A model generated the notes under the pieces. That model saw only the letters and a list, made by a program, of their open reading frames with translations, was not told where the DNA came from and made no database searches. The translations under genes were made by a program, and so were the position numbers. Of a stretch of DNA of 64,000 nt, positions 51,183 through 60,263 are shown piece by piece; positions within the stretch are counted from its first letter, which is position 1, and every line of letters begins with the position of its first letter. Location of the stretch: the NCBI GenBank assembly GCA_046565985.1, contig JBKHXN010000052.1, positions 1 to 64,000 on the forward strand, read 5' to 3'. The DNA is from Polycyclovorans sp046565985. GTDB taxonomy: Bacteria > Pseudomonadota > Gammaproteobacteria > Nevskiales > Nevskiaceae.

Positions 51183-52646
51183 ATGACCACCCCCATCCGC
51201 CTGCTGCCGTGGTGGCCCGCGCTGTTCGTGGCCGTACTGCTGGCCGGCTGCCAGCGCGGCCCCGCGGCCAGCCACCCCGATTTTGCCGATCTGGTGGCGC
51301 GGGTCTCGCCCTCGGTGGTCAACATCAGCACCGTGGCGGAGCCCTACCCGGAGCTGCCGGCCGACCACCCCGCGCTGACCGAGGAGCTGCCGGAGGACGC
51401 GCCCGACTGGTTCCGGCGCTACTACGAGGAGCGCCGGCGCGAGCGGTCTGGCGAGCCGCCGCTGGAGAGTCCGGAATCGCTGGGCTCCGGGTTCGTGCTC
51501 TGGGAGGACGGCTACATCCTCACCAACTACCACGTGGTGCAGGACGCGGGCGAAGTGGTCGTGCGCCTGCTCGACCGCCGCCAGTTCACCGCCCAGGTCG
51601 TGGGCTTTGACGAGCCCAGCGACCTGGCGCTGCTCAAGATCGACGCCACCGGCCTGCCGGCCGTGGCGCTGGGTCGTTCCGACGCGGTGCGCCCGGGCCA
51701 GGGCGTGCTGGCGATCGGCTCGCCGTTCGGCTTTGACTATTCGGTGACCTCCGGCATCGTCTCCGCCAAGGGCCGCACGCTGGATACCGAGCAGTACGTG
51801 CCCTTCCTGCAGACCGACGCGGCGATCAACCCCGGCAACTCCGGAGGCCCCCTGTTCAACCTGCGTGGCGAGGTGATCGGCGTCAACTCGCAGATCTTCA
51901 GCCAGACCGGCGGCAACATGGGCGTGGCCTTCTCCATCCCCATCGACGTGGCCTCCAAGGTGGCGCGTCAGCTGCGCGAAACCGGCCGCGTGACGCGCGG
52001 CTGGCTGGGCGTGGTGGTGCAGGGCGTGGACCGCAACCTGGCCCAGTCCGCCGGTATGGAAAAGACCGAGGGCGCGCTGGTCGCCCGGGTCCTGCCGGGC
52101 AGCCCGGCCGAGGCCGGCGGCGTACGCGCCGGCGATATCCTGCTCAGCTTCAACGGCGAGGTGCTGCCCAGCTCCCGCGAGCTGCCACCGCTGGTGGGCA
52201 GCCTGGATCCGGGCGACATGGCCGAACTGCGCGTGCTGCGCGAAGGCCGGCAGTTCACGCTCAAGATCGAGATCGGCGTGCTCACCCCGCAGGCCGCGGA
52301 GCTGGCCGCCGCGCCCGAGCCCGAGGCCGGCCTTGCGCCCGAGCCCGACGAGCGACCGGCGGGCCCGCCCCTGGGTCTGGTGATCCGGGCCCTGAGCCCG
52401 GAAGAGCGGCGCGCGGCGCAGACGCTGGCCGGCGGGGTCTGGGTGGAGCGGGTGGAAGAGGGCGCGGCCCTGCGCGCCGGGATCCGCGCCGGCGACATCC
52501 TGCTGCAGATCGGCGGGCAGGAGATCACCTCGGTGGAGCGCTACGCCGAGGTTCTCAAGCGTCTCACGCCGGGCTCCACCACCCCGGTGCTGGTGCAGCG
52601 GCGCAACGCGCCCCTGTTCCTGGCCCTGGACGTGCCGCGGCCATGA
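51183..52646 (+). CDS. mucD: periplasmic serine protease MucD (DegP/DegQ family)
   Basis: A 487-residue HtrA-type protease and chaperone. The catalytic triad is His117 (TNYHVV), Asp147 (SDLALLK) and Ser220 (GNSGGP), followed by two PDZ domains (about residues 270-360 and 395-480). The N-terminus has a lipobox-like LLAGCQ, suggesting it is a lipoprotein rather than soluble. As the fifth gene of the rpoE-rseABC operon it degrades misfolded envelope proteins. Confidence 0.95.
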   Translation: MTTPIRLLPWWPALFVAVLLAGCQRGPAASHPDFADLVARVSPSVVNISTVAEPYPELPADHPALTEELPEDAPDWFRRYYEERRRERSGEPPLESPESLGSGFVLWEDGYILTNYHVVQDAGEVVVRLLDRRQFTAQVVGFDEPSDLALLKIDATGLPAVALGRSDAVRPGQGVLAIGSPFGFDYSVTSGIVSAKGRTLDTEQYVPFLQTDAAINPGNSGGPLFNLRGEVIGVNSQIFSQTGGNMGVAFSIPIDVASKVARQLRETGRVTRGWLGVVVQGVDRNLAQSAGMEKTEGALVARVLPGSPAEAGGVRAGDILLSFNGEVLPSSRELPPLVGSLDPGDMAELRVLREGRQFTLKIEIGVLTPQAAELAAAPEPEAGLAPEPDERPAGPPLGLVIRALSPEERRAAQTLAGGVWVERVEEGAALRAGIRAGDILLQIGGQEITSVERYAEVLKRLTPGSTTPVLVQRRNAPLFLALDVPRP

Positions 52647-52891
52647 GCCGGCGGCTGTTGCTGCTCACCCGTCCGGAATGCGGCCTGTGTGAAGCCTTCC
52701 TGGCGGAGTTCATCGCCTGTTTCGGCCCCGGGCGCTTCGAGATCGAGCGGGTGGACGTGGACAGCCGCGAGGACTGGCGCCAGCGCTTCGGCCTGAAGAT
52801 CCCGGTATTGCTCGACGCGGCCGACGGCCTGCCGCTGGCCACCACCCGGTTTGACGCTCAGGCCCTGCGGGATCAACTGCTGAACGGCTGA
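52643..52891 (+). CDS. glutaredoxin-like (DUF836) family protein
   Basis: An 82-residue thioredoxin-fold protein with redox pair Cys13-x-x-Cys16 (RPECGLCEAF) and the cis-Pro motif KIPVLL. Its substrate is unknown. The start overlaps the mucD stop by four bases. It sits between mucD and lepA, where homologues are often seen in gammaproteobacteria. Confidence 0.9.
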   Translation: MSRRLLLLTRPECGLCEAFLAEFIACFGPGRFEIERVDVDSREDWRQRFGLKIPVLLDAADGLPLATTRFDAQALRDQLLNG

Positions 52892-52906
52892 GCGGCGGGG
52901 CTCGGT

Positions 52907-52912
52907 TATACT
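52907..52912 (+). promoter_or_regulatory. candidate -10 element for lepA
   Basis: TATACT followed by GCGCGCCC, 28 bases before the lepA ATG. The same -10 plus GC-rich discriminator pattern precedes der and pdxJ. No good -35 is visible. Confidence 0.35.
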
Positions 52913-52939
52913 GCGCGCCCTTCCGGTTCCTGTGCTTCC

Positions 52940-54745
52940 ATGAAGCTCGAAAACATCCGCAATTTCTGCATCATCGCCCACATCGACCACGGCAAGTCCA
53001 CCCTGGCCGACCGCTTCATCCAGATCTGTGGCGGGCTGGCCGAGCGCGAGATGCAGCAGCAGGTGCTGGACAACAACCCCATCGAGCGCGAGCGCGGCAT
53101 CACCATCAAGGCCCAGGCCATCTCGCTCGATTACAAGGCCCGCAACGGCGAGATCTACCAGCTCAACCTGATCGACACGCCGGGCCATGTGGACTTCAGC
53201 TACGAGGTCTCCCGCTCGCTGGCCTCCTGCGAGGGGGCGCTGCTGGTGGTGGACGCCTCCCAGGGTGTGGAGGCGCAGAGCGTGGCCAACTGCTACACCG
53301 CCCTGGATCTCAACCTGGAAGTGCTGCCGGTGCTCAACAAGGTGGACCTGCAGAACGCCGAGCCCGAGCGGGTGGCCGGCGAGATCGAGCAGGTCATCGG
53401 CATCGAGGCGCGCGACGCGCTGCACATCTCCGCCAAGACCGGCCTCAACGTGCCGGACGTGCTCGAAGCCATCGTCGCCAAGCTGCCGCCGCCCAAGGGC
53501 GACACCCAGGCGCCGCTGCAGGCGCTGATCGTGGATTCCTGGTTCGACAACTATCTTGGCGTGGTCTCGCTGGTGCGCATCATCAACGGCTCGGTCCGCA
53601 AGGGCCAGAAGATCCGCGTCATGTCCACCGGGCGCGATCACGAGGTCACCATGCTGGGCGTACACACGCCCAAGCGGGTGTTCAAGGATCAGCTCGGCAC
53701 CGGTGAGGTGGGCTTTCTGATCGCCGGCATCAAGGACATCTTCGGTGCGCCGGTGGGCGATACCCTCACCGACGCACAGAAGCCATGCACCACCCAGCTG
53801 CCCGGGTTCCGCCAGGTGCAGCCGCGCGTGTTTGCCGGCATGTTCCCCATTGACGCCGACGACTTCGAGGATTTCCGCGAGTCGCTGCAGAAACTGCGCC
53901 TCAACGATTCCGCCCTGCAGTTCGAGCCGGAGAATTCCACCGCGCTGGGTTTCGGGTTCCGTATCGGCTTCCTCGGCATGCTGCACATGGAGATCGTGCA
54001 GGAGCGCCTGGAGCGCGAGTACAACCTCAACCTCATCACCACCGCACCCTCGGTGGTATACGAGGTGATGATGAACGACGGCAGCCTGCGCAAGATCGAC
54101 AATCCGGCGGAGCTTCCCACGCCCGGCGAGTTCTCCGAGCTGCGCGAGCCGATCATCAACGCCCGCATCCTCATGCCGCCCGATTACGTCGGCTCGGTCA
54201 TGCAGCTGTGCATGGAGAAGCGCGGGGTGCAGAAGAACCTGCGCTACCTCGGCGGCCAGGTGCAGATGGAAGTGGAGATGCCGCTGGCCGAAGTGGTGCT
54301 GGATTTCTTCGACCGTCTGAAGAGCGTATCGCGCGGATATGCCTCGTTCGAGTACGAGTTTGTACGCTTCGAGCCCGCCGATCTGGTGCGGCTGGATGTG
54401 CTGGTCAACGGTGACCGCGTGGACGCCCTGGCGAGCATCGTGCACCGTGAGACCGCCTATCCGCGTGGACGCGACCTCTGCGAGCGCATGCAGGAGGTCA
54501 TCCACCGGCAGATGTTCGACGTGGCGATCCAGGCCGCCATCGGCTCCAAGATCATCGCCCGTACCACGGTCAAGGCGCTGCGCAAGGACGTGCTGGCCAA
54601 GTGCTACGGCGGCGACGTATCACGCAAGCGCAAGCTGCTGGAGAAACAGAAAGAGGGCAAGAAACGCATGAAGCAGGTAGGCAGTGTGGAGATTCCGCAG
54701 GAAGCCTTCCTCGCCGTGCTCGGTGTGGACAAGAAAAAAGGATAG
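52940..54745 (+). CDS. lepA: elongation factor 4 (LepA)
   Basis: A 601-residue ribosomal GTPase that back-translocates stalled ribosomes or aids initiation. G1 AHIDHGKST at about residues 13-21, DTPGHVDF, NKVD and the LepA-specific C-terminal domain (KQKEGKKRMKQVGSVEIPQEAF in parts) are all present. lepB follows after six bases, the usual arrangement. Confidence 0.98.
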   Translation: MKLENIRNFCIIAHIDHGKSTLADRFIQICGGLAEREMQQQVLDNNPIERERGITIKAQAISLDYKARNGEIYQLNLIDTPGHVDFSYEVSRSLASCEGALLVVDASQGVEAQSVANCYTALDLNLEVLPVLNKVDLQNAEPERVAGEIEQVIGIEARDALHISAKTGLNVPDVLEAIVAKLPPPKGDTQAPLQALIVDSWFDNYLGVVSLVRIINGSVRKGQKIRVMSTGRDHEVTMLGVHTPKRVFKDQLGTGEVGFLIAGIKDIFGAPVGDTLTDAQKPCTTQLPGFRQVQPRVFAGMFPIDADDFEDFRESLQKLRLNDSALQFEPENSTALGFGFRIGFLGMLHMEIVQERLEREYNLNLITTAPSVVYEVMMNDGSLRKIDNPAELPTPGEFSELREPIINARILMPPDYVGSVMQLCMEKRGVQKNLRYLGGQVQMEVEMPLAEVVLDFFDRLKSVSRGYASFEYEFVRFEPADLVRLDVLVNGDRVDALASIVHRETAYPRGRDLCERMQEVIHRQMFDVAIQAAIGSKIIARTTVKALRKDVLAKCYGGDVSRKRKLLEKQKEGKKRMKQVGSVEIPQEAFLAVLGVDKKKG

Positions 54746-54751
54746 TCCGGA

Positions 54752-55531
54752 ATGGCCGATTTTCACTGGGACTTTGCCGTCCTGCTCACGCTCGCCACCC
54801 TGGTGACCGGCGTGGTGTGGGCACTCGACAGGTTCGTCTGGGCGCCCGCGCGCCGCCAGTCGCCCGCGGGCCCGGAGGCCAAGCCCAATGCGGTGGTGGA
54901 TTTCTGCAGCTCGTTCTTCCCGGTCATTGCCCTGGTGCTGCTGCTGCGCTCCTTCGTGGCTGAGCCGTTCCGCATCCCTTCCGGCTCGATGATCCCCACG
55001 CTCTCGGTGGGGGATTTCATCCTCGTCAACAAGTACGCCTACGGCCTGCGCGACCCGGCTTTCCATCATGAATTCCTGCCCGGCGGCCGGCCGGAGCGGG
55101 GCGACGTGGTGGTGTTCCGCTGGCCGGTGGACCCGAGCAAGGATTTCATCAAACGTATCGTCGGCCTGCCGGGTGACCGCATCGCCTACCGCGACAAGCA
55201 GCTGTTTGTGAACGGCGACATCATTCCCCTCGACCCGGCGGGTGTATTTTCCGGTCTGGGCGGCGCGGTGTATCGCTTCAGCGAGAACCTTTCCGGCCGT
55301 GAGCACTACGTGATCGTCAACCCGGACCGCCCGGCGCGCGATTTCGAGTTCACGGTGCCGGAGGGGGAATACTTCGCCATGGGCGACAACCGCGACGGCA
55401 GCGATGACAGCCGGCGCTGGGGTACGGTGCCGGAGCGTAATCTGGTGGGGCGTGCTTTCTTCATCTGGATGAGCTGGGACAGTAACGAAAGCCGTATCGA
55501 CTTTTCCCGCATCGGAACCATCATTCGGTAA
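54752..55531 (+). CDS. lepB: signal peptidase I
   Basis: A 259-residue inner membrane protease that cuts secretory signal peptides. The Ser-Lys dyad is Ser79 (IPSGSMIPTL) and Lys134 (DFIKRIVGLPGD); box E (GDNRDGSDDSRRWG) is present. Two N-terminal membrane segments anchor it. Confidence 0.97.
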   Translation: MADFHWDFAVLLTLATLVTGVVWALDRFVWAPARRQSPAGPEAKPNAVVDFCSSFFPVIALVLLLRSFVAEPFRIPSGSMIPTLSVGDFILVNKYAYGLRDPAFHHEFLPGGRPERGDVVVFRWPVDPSKDFIKRIVGLPGDRIAYRDKQLFVNGDIIPLDPAGVFSGLGGAVYRFSENLSGREHYVIVNPDRPARDFEFTVPEGEYFAMGDNRDGSDDSRRWGTVPERNLVGRAFFIWMSWDSNESRIDFSRIGTIIR

Positions 55532-55548
55532 GACAACGGAGCAAGACC

Positions 55549-55932
55549 ATGAAAGGACCTGCAACTCAACGAGGCCTCGGTTGGCTGGGGCTGCTGTTCA
55601 TTTTCGGCATGATCGGCTTCACGGCGCTGCTGACCATGAAGTGCCTGCCGATCTATCTCAACCAGATGAAGATCACGCGCGCGGTGAATTCGGTGGCGCA
55701 GAGCGCCGAGGTGCGCAACAGCCAGAGCGTTGAGCCGGCACGTGCCGCGCTGGGACGCTTCTGGATCGTCGAGGACATCATCTACATCAGCCCGCGCGAC
55801 GTGAAGATGCTGCGCACCGAGGCCGGTCGTGTGCTGGCCTACGAGTACGAGGCGCGCGAACGGCTGTTTGGCAACGTCTCCATCGTCTTCGAATTCAGCG
55901 AAAAGGTCCCGATCCCGGGTGGCGACGGTTGA
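55549..55932 (+). CDS. DUF4845 family membrane protein
   Basis: A 127-residue protein with one N-terminal membrane segment (residues about 9-27) and a short periplasmic domain. DUF4845 proteins lie between lepB and rnc in many gammaproteobacteria, as here, but have no assigned function. Its stop overlaps the TTG start of rnc. Confidence 0.88.
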   Translation: MKGPATQRGLGWLGLLFIFGMIGFTALLTMKCLPIYLNQMKITRAVNSVAQSAEVRNSQSVEPARAALGRFWIVEDIIYISPRDVKMLRTEAGRVLAYEYEARERLFGNVSIVFEFSEKVPIPGGDG

Positions 55933-56597
55933 AGTACGACGCACTGCAGCGCGATCTGGGATACAGGTTTGAGGACCGGGGTCTGCTGGTCCGCGCCCTG
56001 ACCCATCGCTCGGTCGGTGCGCAGAATTACGAACGGCTGGAATTCCTCGGCGACGGGCTGCTGAACTTCGTGGTGGGAGCCGCGCTCTACGAGCGCGAAC
56101 CCGGCGCCGAGGAGGGTGCGCTGTCGCGTCTGCGAGCTGCCCTGGTGCGTGAGGAAACCCTGGCGCGCTGCGCCCGCGGCCTGCGTCTGGGCCAGTACCT
56201 GGAACTGGGCGAGAGCGAGCGGAAATCCGGTGGGAACCGCCGCGATTCGATCCTCGCCGATGTGCTGGAGGCCCTGATCGGCGCGGTCTATCTGGACGCC
56301 GGGTTTGCCGCCGCGCAGGCGGTCTGCCTGCAGGTGCTGGCAGCGGAATTTTCCAGCCTGCCCGATCCGGACACCCTCAAGGATTCCAAGACCCGTCTGC
56401 AGGAGTGGCTGCAGGCGCGTTCACGCCCGCTGCCGACTTACGAGATTCTCTCGGAATCCGGTCCCCCGCACCGGCGCGTTTTCCGTATCCGCTGTACCCT
56501 GACCGACGCCGGCCTGCTCGCCGAGGCCCGCGGTGCCAGCCGCCGCGCGGCCGAGCAGGATGCGGCGCGCAAACTACTGGAGTCGCTCGATGCGTAG
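55929..56597 (+). CDS. rnc: ribonuclease III
   Basis: A 222-residue double-strand RNA endonuclease. The catalytic signature ERLEFLGDGLLNFVV lies at residues about 36-50, with the second acidic cluster at DVLEALIGAVYLDAG, and a C-terminal dsRNA-binding domain (KTRLQEWLQARSRPLPTYE). The start appears to be TTG at 55929, overlapping the DUF4845 stop; no ATG or GTG gives the conserved N-terminus. Confidence 0.95.
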   Translation: MKYDALQRDLGYRFEDRGLLVRALTHRSVGAQNYERLEFLGDGLLNFVVGAALYEREPGAEEGALSRLRAALVREETLARCARGLRLGQYLELGESERKSGGNRRDSILADVLEALIGAVYLDAGFAAAQAVCLQVLAAEFSSLPDPDTLKDSKTRLQEWLQARSRPLPTYEILSESGPPHRRVFRIRCTLTDAGLLAEARGASRRAAEQDAARKLLESLDA

Positions 56598-57474
56598 CGG
56601 AATGGTGACCCTGGCCGGGCGCCCCAATGTGGGCAAGTCCTCGCTGCTCAATGCGCTGGTCGGTCGCAAGGTCAGTATCGTCTCGCACAAGCCGCAGACC
56701 ACCCGCCACCGCATCCAGGGTGTGCTGCATCACCCGCAGGGGCAGATCGTGTTCGTGGATACGCCGGGCCTGCACCAGGTGCAGAAGCGCGCGCTCAACC
56801 GGGCGATGAACGAGCAGGCGGTCAGCGCCCTGCACGACGTGGACCTGGTGCTGTTCGTGGTCGAATCCGGCCGCTTTACCGACGAGGACCAGGCCGTGCT
56901 CGAACGCCTGGCCCGTCTCAAGACCCCGGTGGCGCTGGTCCTCAACAAGGTGGACCGGGTCACCGACAAGCCCAGGCTCCTGCCGGAGATCCAGGCGCTG
57001 GCGGCGCGGCACCCCTTTGCGTTCGTCATCCCGGTCTCGGCGCTCAAGCACGACAATCTCGACGCACTGGTCAAGACCCTGCTGGAGCATATGCCGGAGG
57101 GCGAGCCGCTCTATCCCCAGGACATGGTGATGGGCCATGACGCGCGCTTTGCCGCCGCCGAGGTGATCCGCGAGAAGCTGATCCGCAACCTGCACCAGGA
57201 GCTGCCGTACGCAACCACCGTGGAGATCGAGTCCTTCGAGGCCGATGGCCGCATGGACCGCATCGACGCCATCATCTGGGTGGAGCGCGAGGGCCAGAAG
57301 GGGATCGTCGTCGGTCAGGGCGGGGAACAGCTGCGCAAGATCGGAGAGGCGGCACGCCGCGAGCTGGAACACAGCAGCGGGCGCAAGGTCTTCCTCAAGC
57401 TCTGGTGCAAGGTGCGGGAAAACTGGAGCGACGACCCGAAGGCGCTGTCGCGCTTCGGGCTGACGCCGGAATAG
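56590..57474 (+). CDS. era: GTPase Era
   Basis: A 294-residue GTPase for 16S rRNA maturation. P-loop GRPNVGKS at residues 10-17, the effector QTTRHRI, DTPGL, NKVD, and a C-terminal KH domain (IVVGQGGEQLRKIGEAARRELE) are intact. The ATG at 56590 overlaps rnc by eight bases; an ATG four codons later is also possible. Confidence 0.97.
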   Translation: MRSGMVTLAGRPNVGKSSLLNALVGRKVSIVSHKPQTTRHRIQGVLHHPQGQIVFVDTPGLHQVQKRALNRAMNEQAVSALHDVDLVLFVVESGRFTDEDQAVLERLARLKTPVALVLNKVDRVTDKPRLLPEIQALAARHPFAFVIPVSALKHDNLDALVKTLLEHMPEGEPLYPQDMVMGHDARFAAAEVIREKLIRNLHQELPYATTVEIESFEADGRMDRIDAIIWVEREGQKGIVVGQGGEQLRKIGEAARRELEHSSGRKVFLKLWCKVRENWSDDPKALSRFGLTPE

Positions 57475-57486
57475 GGCGACAGCGGC

Positions 57487-58188
57487 ATGGCGCGCGCCCG
57501 TATCGCGCTCACCGCGGCCTATGTACTCACGGCGCGGCCCTATCAGGACAGCTCCCTGCTGGTGGAGATTTTCAGCCGCGACCACGGCCGTGTCGGGCTG
57601 GTGGCCCGCGGCGCACGCGGCCCCCGATCACGCTACCGCGCCCTGCTGCAGCCCCTGCAGCCGCTGTTGCTGTCGTGGACCGAGGCCGGCGGCCTGGGCA
57701 CGCTCACCGGCGCAGAGGCCGACGGCCCGGCGCACGCGCTCGGCGGAGAGCCGGTGTTCTACGCCTGGTACCTCAACGAACTGCTGCTCAAGCTGCTGCA
57801 GCGGCACGACCCGCACCCCGCCCTGTACGAGGCCTACGCGCGGAGTCTGGCGGGATTGTGCGGCGCGCGGGCGGAGGCGCAGCTGCGCTATTTCGAGCTG
57901 GATCTGCTCGCCGAGCTCGGCTATGCCCTGTGGTGGCCGGAGGATCTGCAGCCCGGCGCCCACTACCGTTTTGATCCCGAGCACGGCCCGCAGGCCGCAC
58001 CCGCCGGTGCCGACAGCTATCCTGCCGAGATCCTGCAGGCCCTGGCCGAGCGGCGTCTGGAGCAGACTGCCCAGTTGACCGCCGCCCGCCGGCTGCTGCG
58101 CGAGGCGCTGCGGGTGCAACTGCAGGGGCGCGAGCTGCAAACCCCGCGCCTGCTGCGCGCCCTGCGCGCCCGCGCCGGGCGCTCCTGA
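57487..58188 (+). CDS. recO: DNA repair protein RecO
   Basis: A 233-residue recombination mediator in the RecFOR pathway. The N-terminal OB fold (AAYVLTARPYQDSSLLVEIF, then GRVGLVARGARG) and the helical YLNELLLKLLQRHDPHPALYEAY are characteristic. The usual zinc-binding cysteines of some RecO proteins are absent, as in other gammaproteobacteria. It follows era by 12 bases. Confidence 0.93.
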   Translation: MARARIALTAAYVLTARPYQDSSLLVEIFSRDHGRVGLVARGARGPRSRYRALLQPLQPLLLSWTEAGGLGTLTGAEADGPAHALGGEPVFYAWYLNELLLKLLQRHDPHPALYEAYARSLAGLCGARAEAQLRYFELDLLAELGYALWWPEDLQPGAHYRFDPEHGPQAAPAGADSYPAEILQALAERRLEQTAQLTAARRLLREALRVQLQGRELQTPRLLRALRARAGRS

Positions 58189-58191
58189 GAC

Positions 58192-58197
58192 TACAAT
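58192..58197 (+). promoter_or_regulatory. candidate -10 element for pdxJ
   Basis: TACAAT followed by ACGCGCCGC, 25 bases before the pdxJ ATG, in the only gap larger than 20 bases between rnc and hpt apart from the one ahead of hpt. No convincing -35. Confidence 0.35.
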
Positions 58198-58222
58198 ACG
58201 CGCCGCACACGCGAGACTTTTC

Positions 58223-58963
58223 ATGCCGCATTCCAACCTGCGCCTGGGCGTCAACATCGACCACGTGGCCACCGTGCGCCAGGCGCGCGGCACGGCCTAT
58301 CCGGATCCGGTGGAGGCCGGGCTGATCGCCGCCAGCGGCGGCGCCGACAGCATCACCCTGCACCTGCGCGAGGATCGCCGTCACATCCAGGACGAGGACG
58401 TGGCGCGCATGGTCGCGCAGTGCCCGGTCCCGGTGAACCTGGAAATGGCGGTCACGGGCGACATGCTGGCGCTGGCCTGTCGCCTGCGTCCGCGCTACGC
58501 CTGTCTGGTCCCGGAGCGTCGCCAGGAGATCACCACCGAGGGCGGGCTCGACGTCGCCGGGCATCTGGCCGAGGTCCGCGCGGCCTGTGGCCGGCTCGCC
58601 GATACCGGCGTCACCGTGGCGCTGTTCATCGACGCCGATCCGCGCCAGCTCGAAGCCAGCCTGCAGGCCGGCGCCCAGCAGATCGAGATCCATACCGGCC
58701 GCTATGCCGATACCGCCGGGGCGGCACAGGCGGCGGAACTCGTGCGCATCCAGACCTTTGCCCGCGACGCCCGCGCCGCCGGGCTGGAAGTGCACGCCGG
58801 GCACGGCCTGCATCTGCAGAACGTGGCGCCGGTGGCGCGCATTCCCGAGATCGTGGAGCTCAACATCGGCCACAGCCTGATCGCGCGGGCCATCTTCATC
58901 GGTCTGCCGGCCGCGGTGGCCGAGATGCGCCGGGCGATGACCGAAGCGCGGCTCGCGGCATGA
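58223..58963 (+). CDS. pdxJ: pyridoxine 5'-phosphate synthase
   Basis: A 246-residue TIM-barrel enzyme that closes the pyridoxine ring from aminoacetone phosphate and deoxyxylulose 5-phosphate. LGVNIDHVATVRQARGT, HLREDRRHIQDEDV, and HAGHGLHLQNV carry the active-site His and Glu residues. The stop overlaps the acpS start. Confidence 0.97.
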   Translation: MPHSNLRLGVNIDHVATVRQARGTAYPDPVEAGLIAASGGADSITLHLREDRRHIQDEDVARMVAQCPVPVNLEMAVTGDMLALACRLRPRYACLVPERRQEITTEGGLDVAGHLAEVRAACGRLADTGVTVALFIDADPRQLEASLQAGAQQIEIHTGRYADTAGAAQAAELVRIQTFARDARAAGLEVHAGHGLHLQNVAPVARIPEIVELNIGHSLIARAIFIGLPAAVAEMRRAMTEARLAA

Positions 58964-59355
58964 TCTACGGTGTGGGAGTGGACCTGCTGCGGTCCGAACG
59001 CATGCAGGCGGCCTGGCTGCGATTCGGCGAGCGCCTGGCGCGCAAGCTGCTGATGCCCGAGGAGCTGGAACGGTTTGCCCGGGCGCGCAGGCCGGCGCGC
59101 AGCCTGGCCATGGCCTTTGCCGCCAAGGAGGCCACGGTCAAGGCGCTCGGTACCGGCTTTCGCGGGGTGGGCTATCGCGACTGCGGCGTGGTGCATGCGG
59201 CCAGCGGCCAGCCGCAGCTGGTCTTCAGCCCCGCGCTGCGCGCACGGCTCGATGCCCTGGGCGTGGCGGGCGGGCACGTCTCGCTCACCGACGAGGGCGG
59301 CATGATCTGCGCCATGGTGGTGCTGGAACGCCTGAGCGCCGCGGCGGACAGGTAA
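58960..59355 (+). CDS. acpS: holo-[acyl-carrier-protein] synthase
   Basis: A 131-residue phosphopantetheinyl transferase that activates acyl carrier protein. The Mg-binding Asp is in YGVGVDLLRSER and the catalytic Glu-Lys in FAAKEATVKALGTGFRG. The pdxJ-acpS overlap (ATGA) is conserved in gammaproteobacteria. Confidence 0.95.
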   Translation: MIYGVGVDLLRSERMQAAWLRFGERLARKLLMPEELERFARARRPARSLAMAFAAKEATVKALGTGFRGVGYRDCGVVHAASGQPQLVFSPALRARLDALGVAGGHVSLTDEGGMICAMVVLERLSAAADR

Positions 59356-59364
59356 GATCAGCGC

Positions 59365-60255
59365 ATGAACGACAAGACGCTCGCCGATTGCATCGGCAAC
59401 ACGCCGATGGTGCGCCTGACCCGGCTTCCCGGCATCGGCCGCAACCGCCTGTACGCCAAGCTCGAAGGCACCGGCCCCGGGGGGTCGGTGAAGGATCGCC
59501 CCGCCTACTCGATGATCCGCCGCGCCCAGGAGCGAGGTGAGATCCACCCGGGCGATATGCTGATCGAGGCCACCAGCGGCAACACCGGGATCGCCCTGGC
59601 CATGGTCGCGGCCATGCTCGGTTACCGTCTGCGCCTGATCATGCCGGCGCACATGAGCGCCGAACGCCGCGCCACGATGAAAGCCTTTGGCGCCGAGATC
59701 ATCCTGGTCACCCAGGAGCAGGGCATGGAAGGCGCGCGCGACCTCGCCGAGCAGATGGAGCGCGAGGGCCAGGGCAAGGTCCTCAACCAGTTTGCCAACC
59801 CGGACAACCCGCGCGCCCACTACGAGGGCACCGGGCCGGAGATCTGGCGCGACACCGCGGGGCAGATCACCCACTTCGTTGCCACCATGGGCACCACCGG
59901 CACCATCATGGGCACCTCGCGCTATCTCAAGGAACGGAATCCGGCGGTGCAGATCATCGGTGTGCAGCCGGACGGCGATTCTTCCATCCCCGGCATCCGC
60001 AAGTGGCCGGAGCCTTACCTGCCGAAGATTTTTGATCGCTCGCGCGTGGACCGCATCGTCGAAGTCTCGGCCCGGGACGCCGAGCAGACCACCCGCGAAC
60101 TGGCGCGCGTGGAGGGCCTGTTCTGCGGCCCATCGTCCGGCGGCGGCATGTGGACGGCGCTGCAGCTGTGCCGCAGCCTGGAGGACGCCACCATCGTCTG
60201 CATCGTCTGTGACCGCGGTGATCGCTACATCTCCACCGGCCTGTTTCCGGACTGA
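59365..60255 (+). CDS. cysM: cysteine synthase B
   Basis: A 296-residue PLP enzyme making cysteine (or S-sulfocysteine from thiosulfate) from O-acetylserine. The PLP Lys43 is in GGSVKDRPA, the substrate loop in EATSGNTGIAL, and the phosphate loop in GTTGTIMGT. The sequence is CysM-like rather than CysK-like (RPAYSMI, RKWPEPYLP). Confidence 0.94.
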   Translation: MNDKTLADCIGNTPMVRLTRLPGIGRNRLYAKLEGTGPGGSVKDRPAYSMIRRAQERGEIHPGDMLIEATSGNTGIALAMVAAMLGYRLRLIMPAHMSAERRATMKAFGAEIILVTQEQGMEGARDLAEQMEREGQGKVLNQFANPDNPRAHYEGTGPEIWRDTAGQITHFVATMGTTGTIMGTSRYLKERNPAVQIIGVQPDGDSSIPGIRKWPEPYLPKIFDRSRVDRIVEVSARDAEQTTRELARVEGLFCGPSSGGGMWTALQLCRSLEDATIVCIVCDRGDRYISTGLFPD

Positions 60256-60263
60256 CGCGGCGC

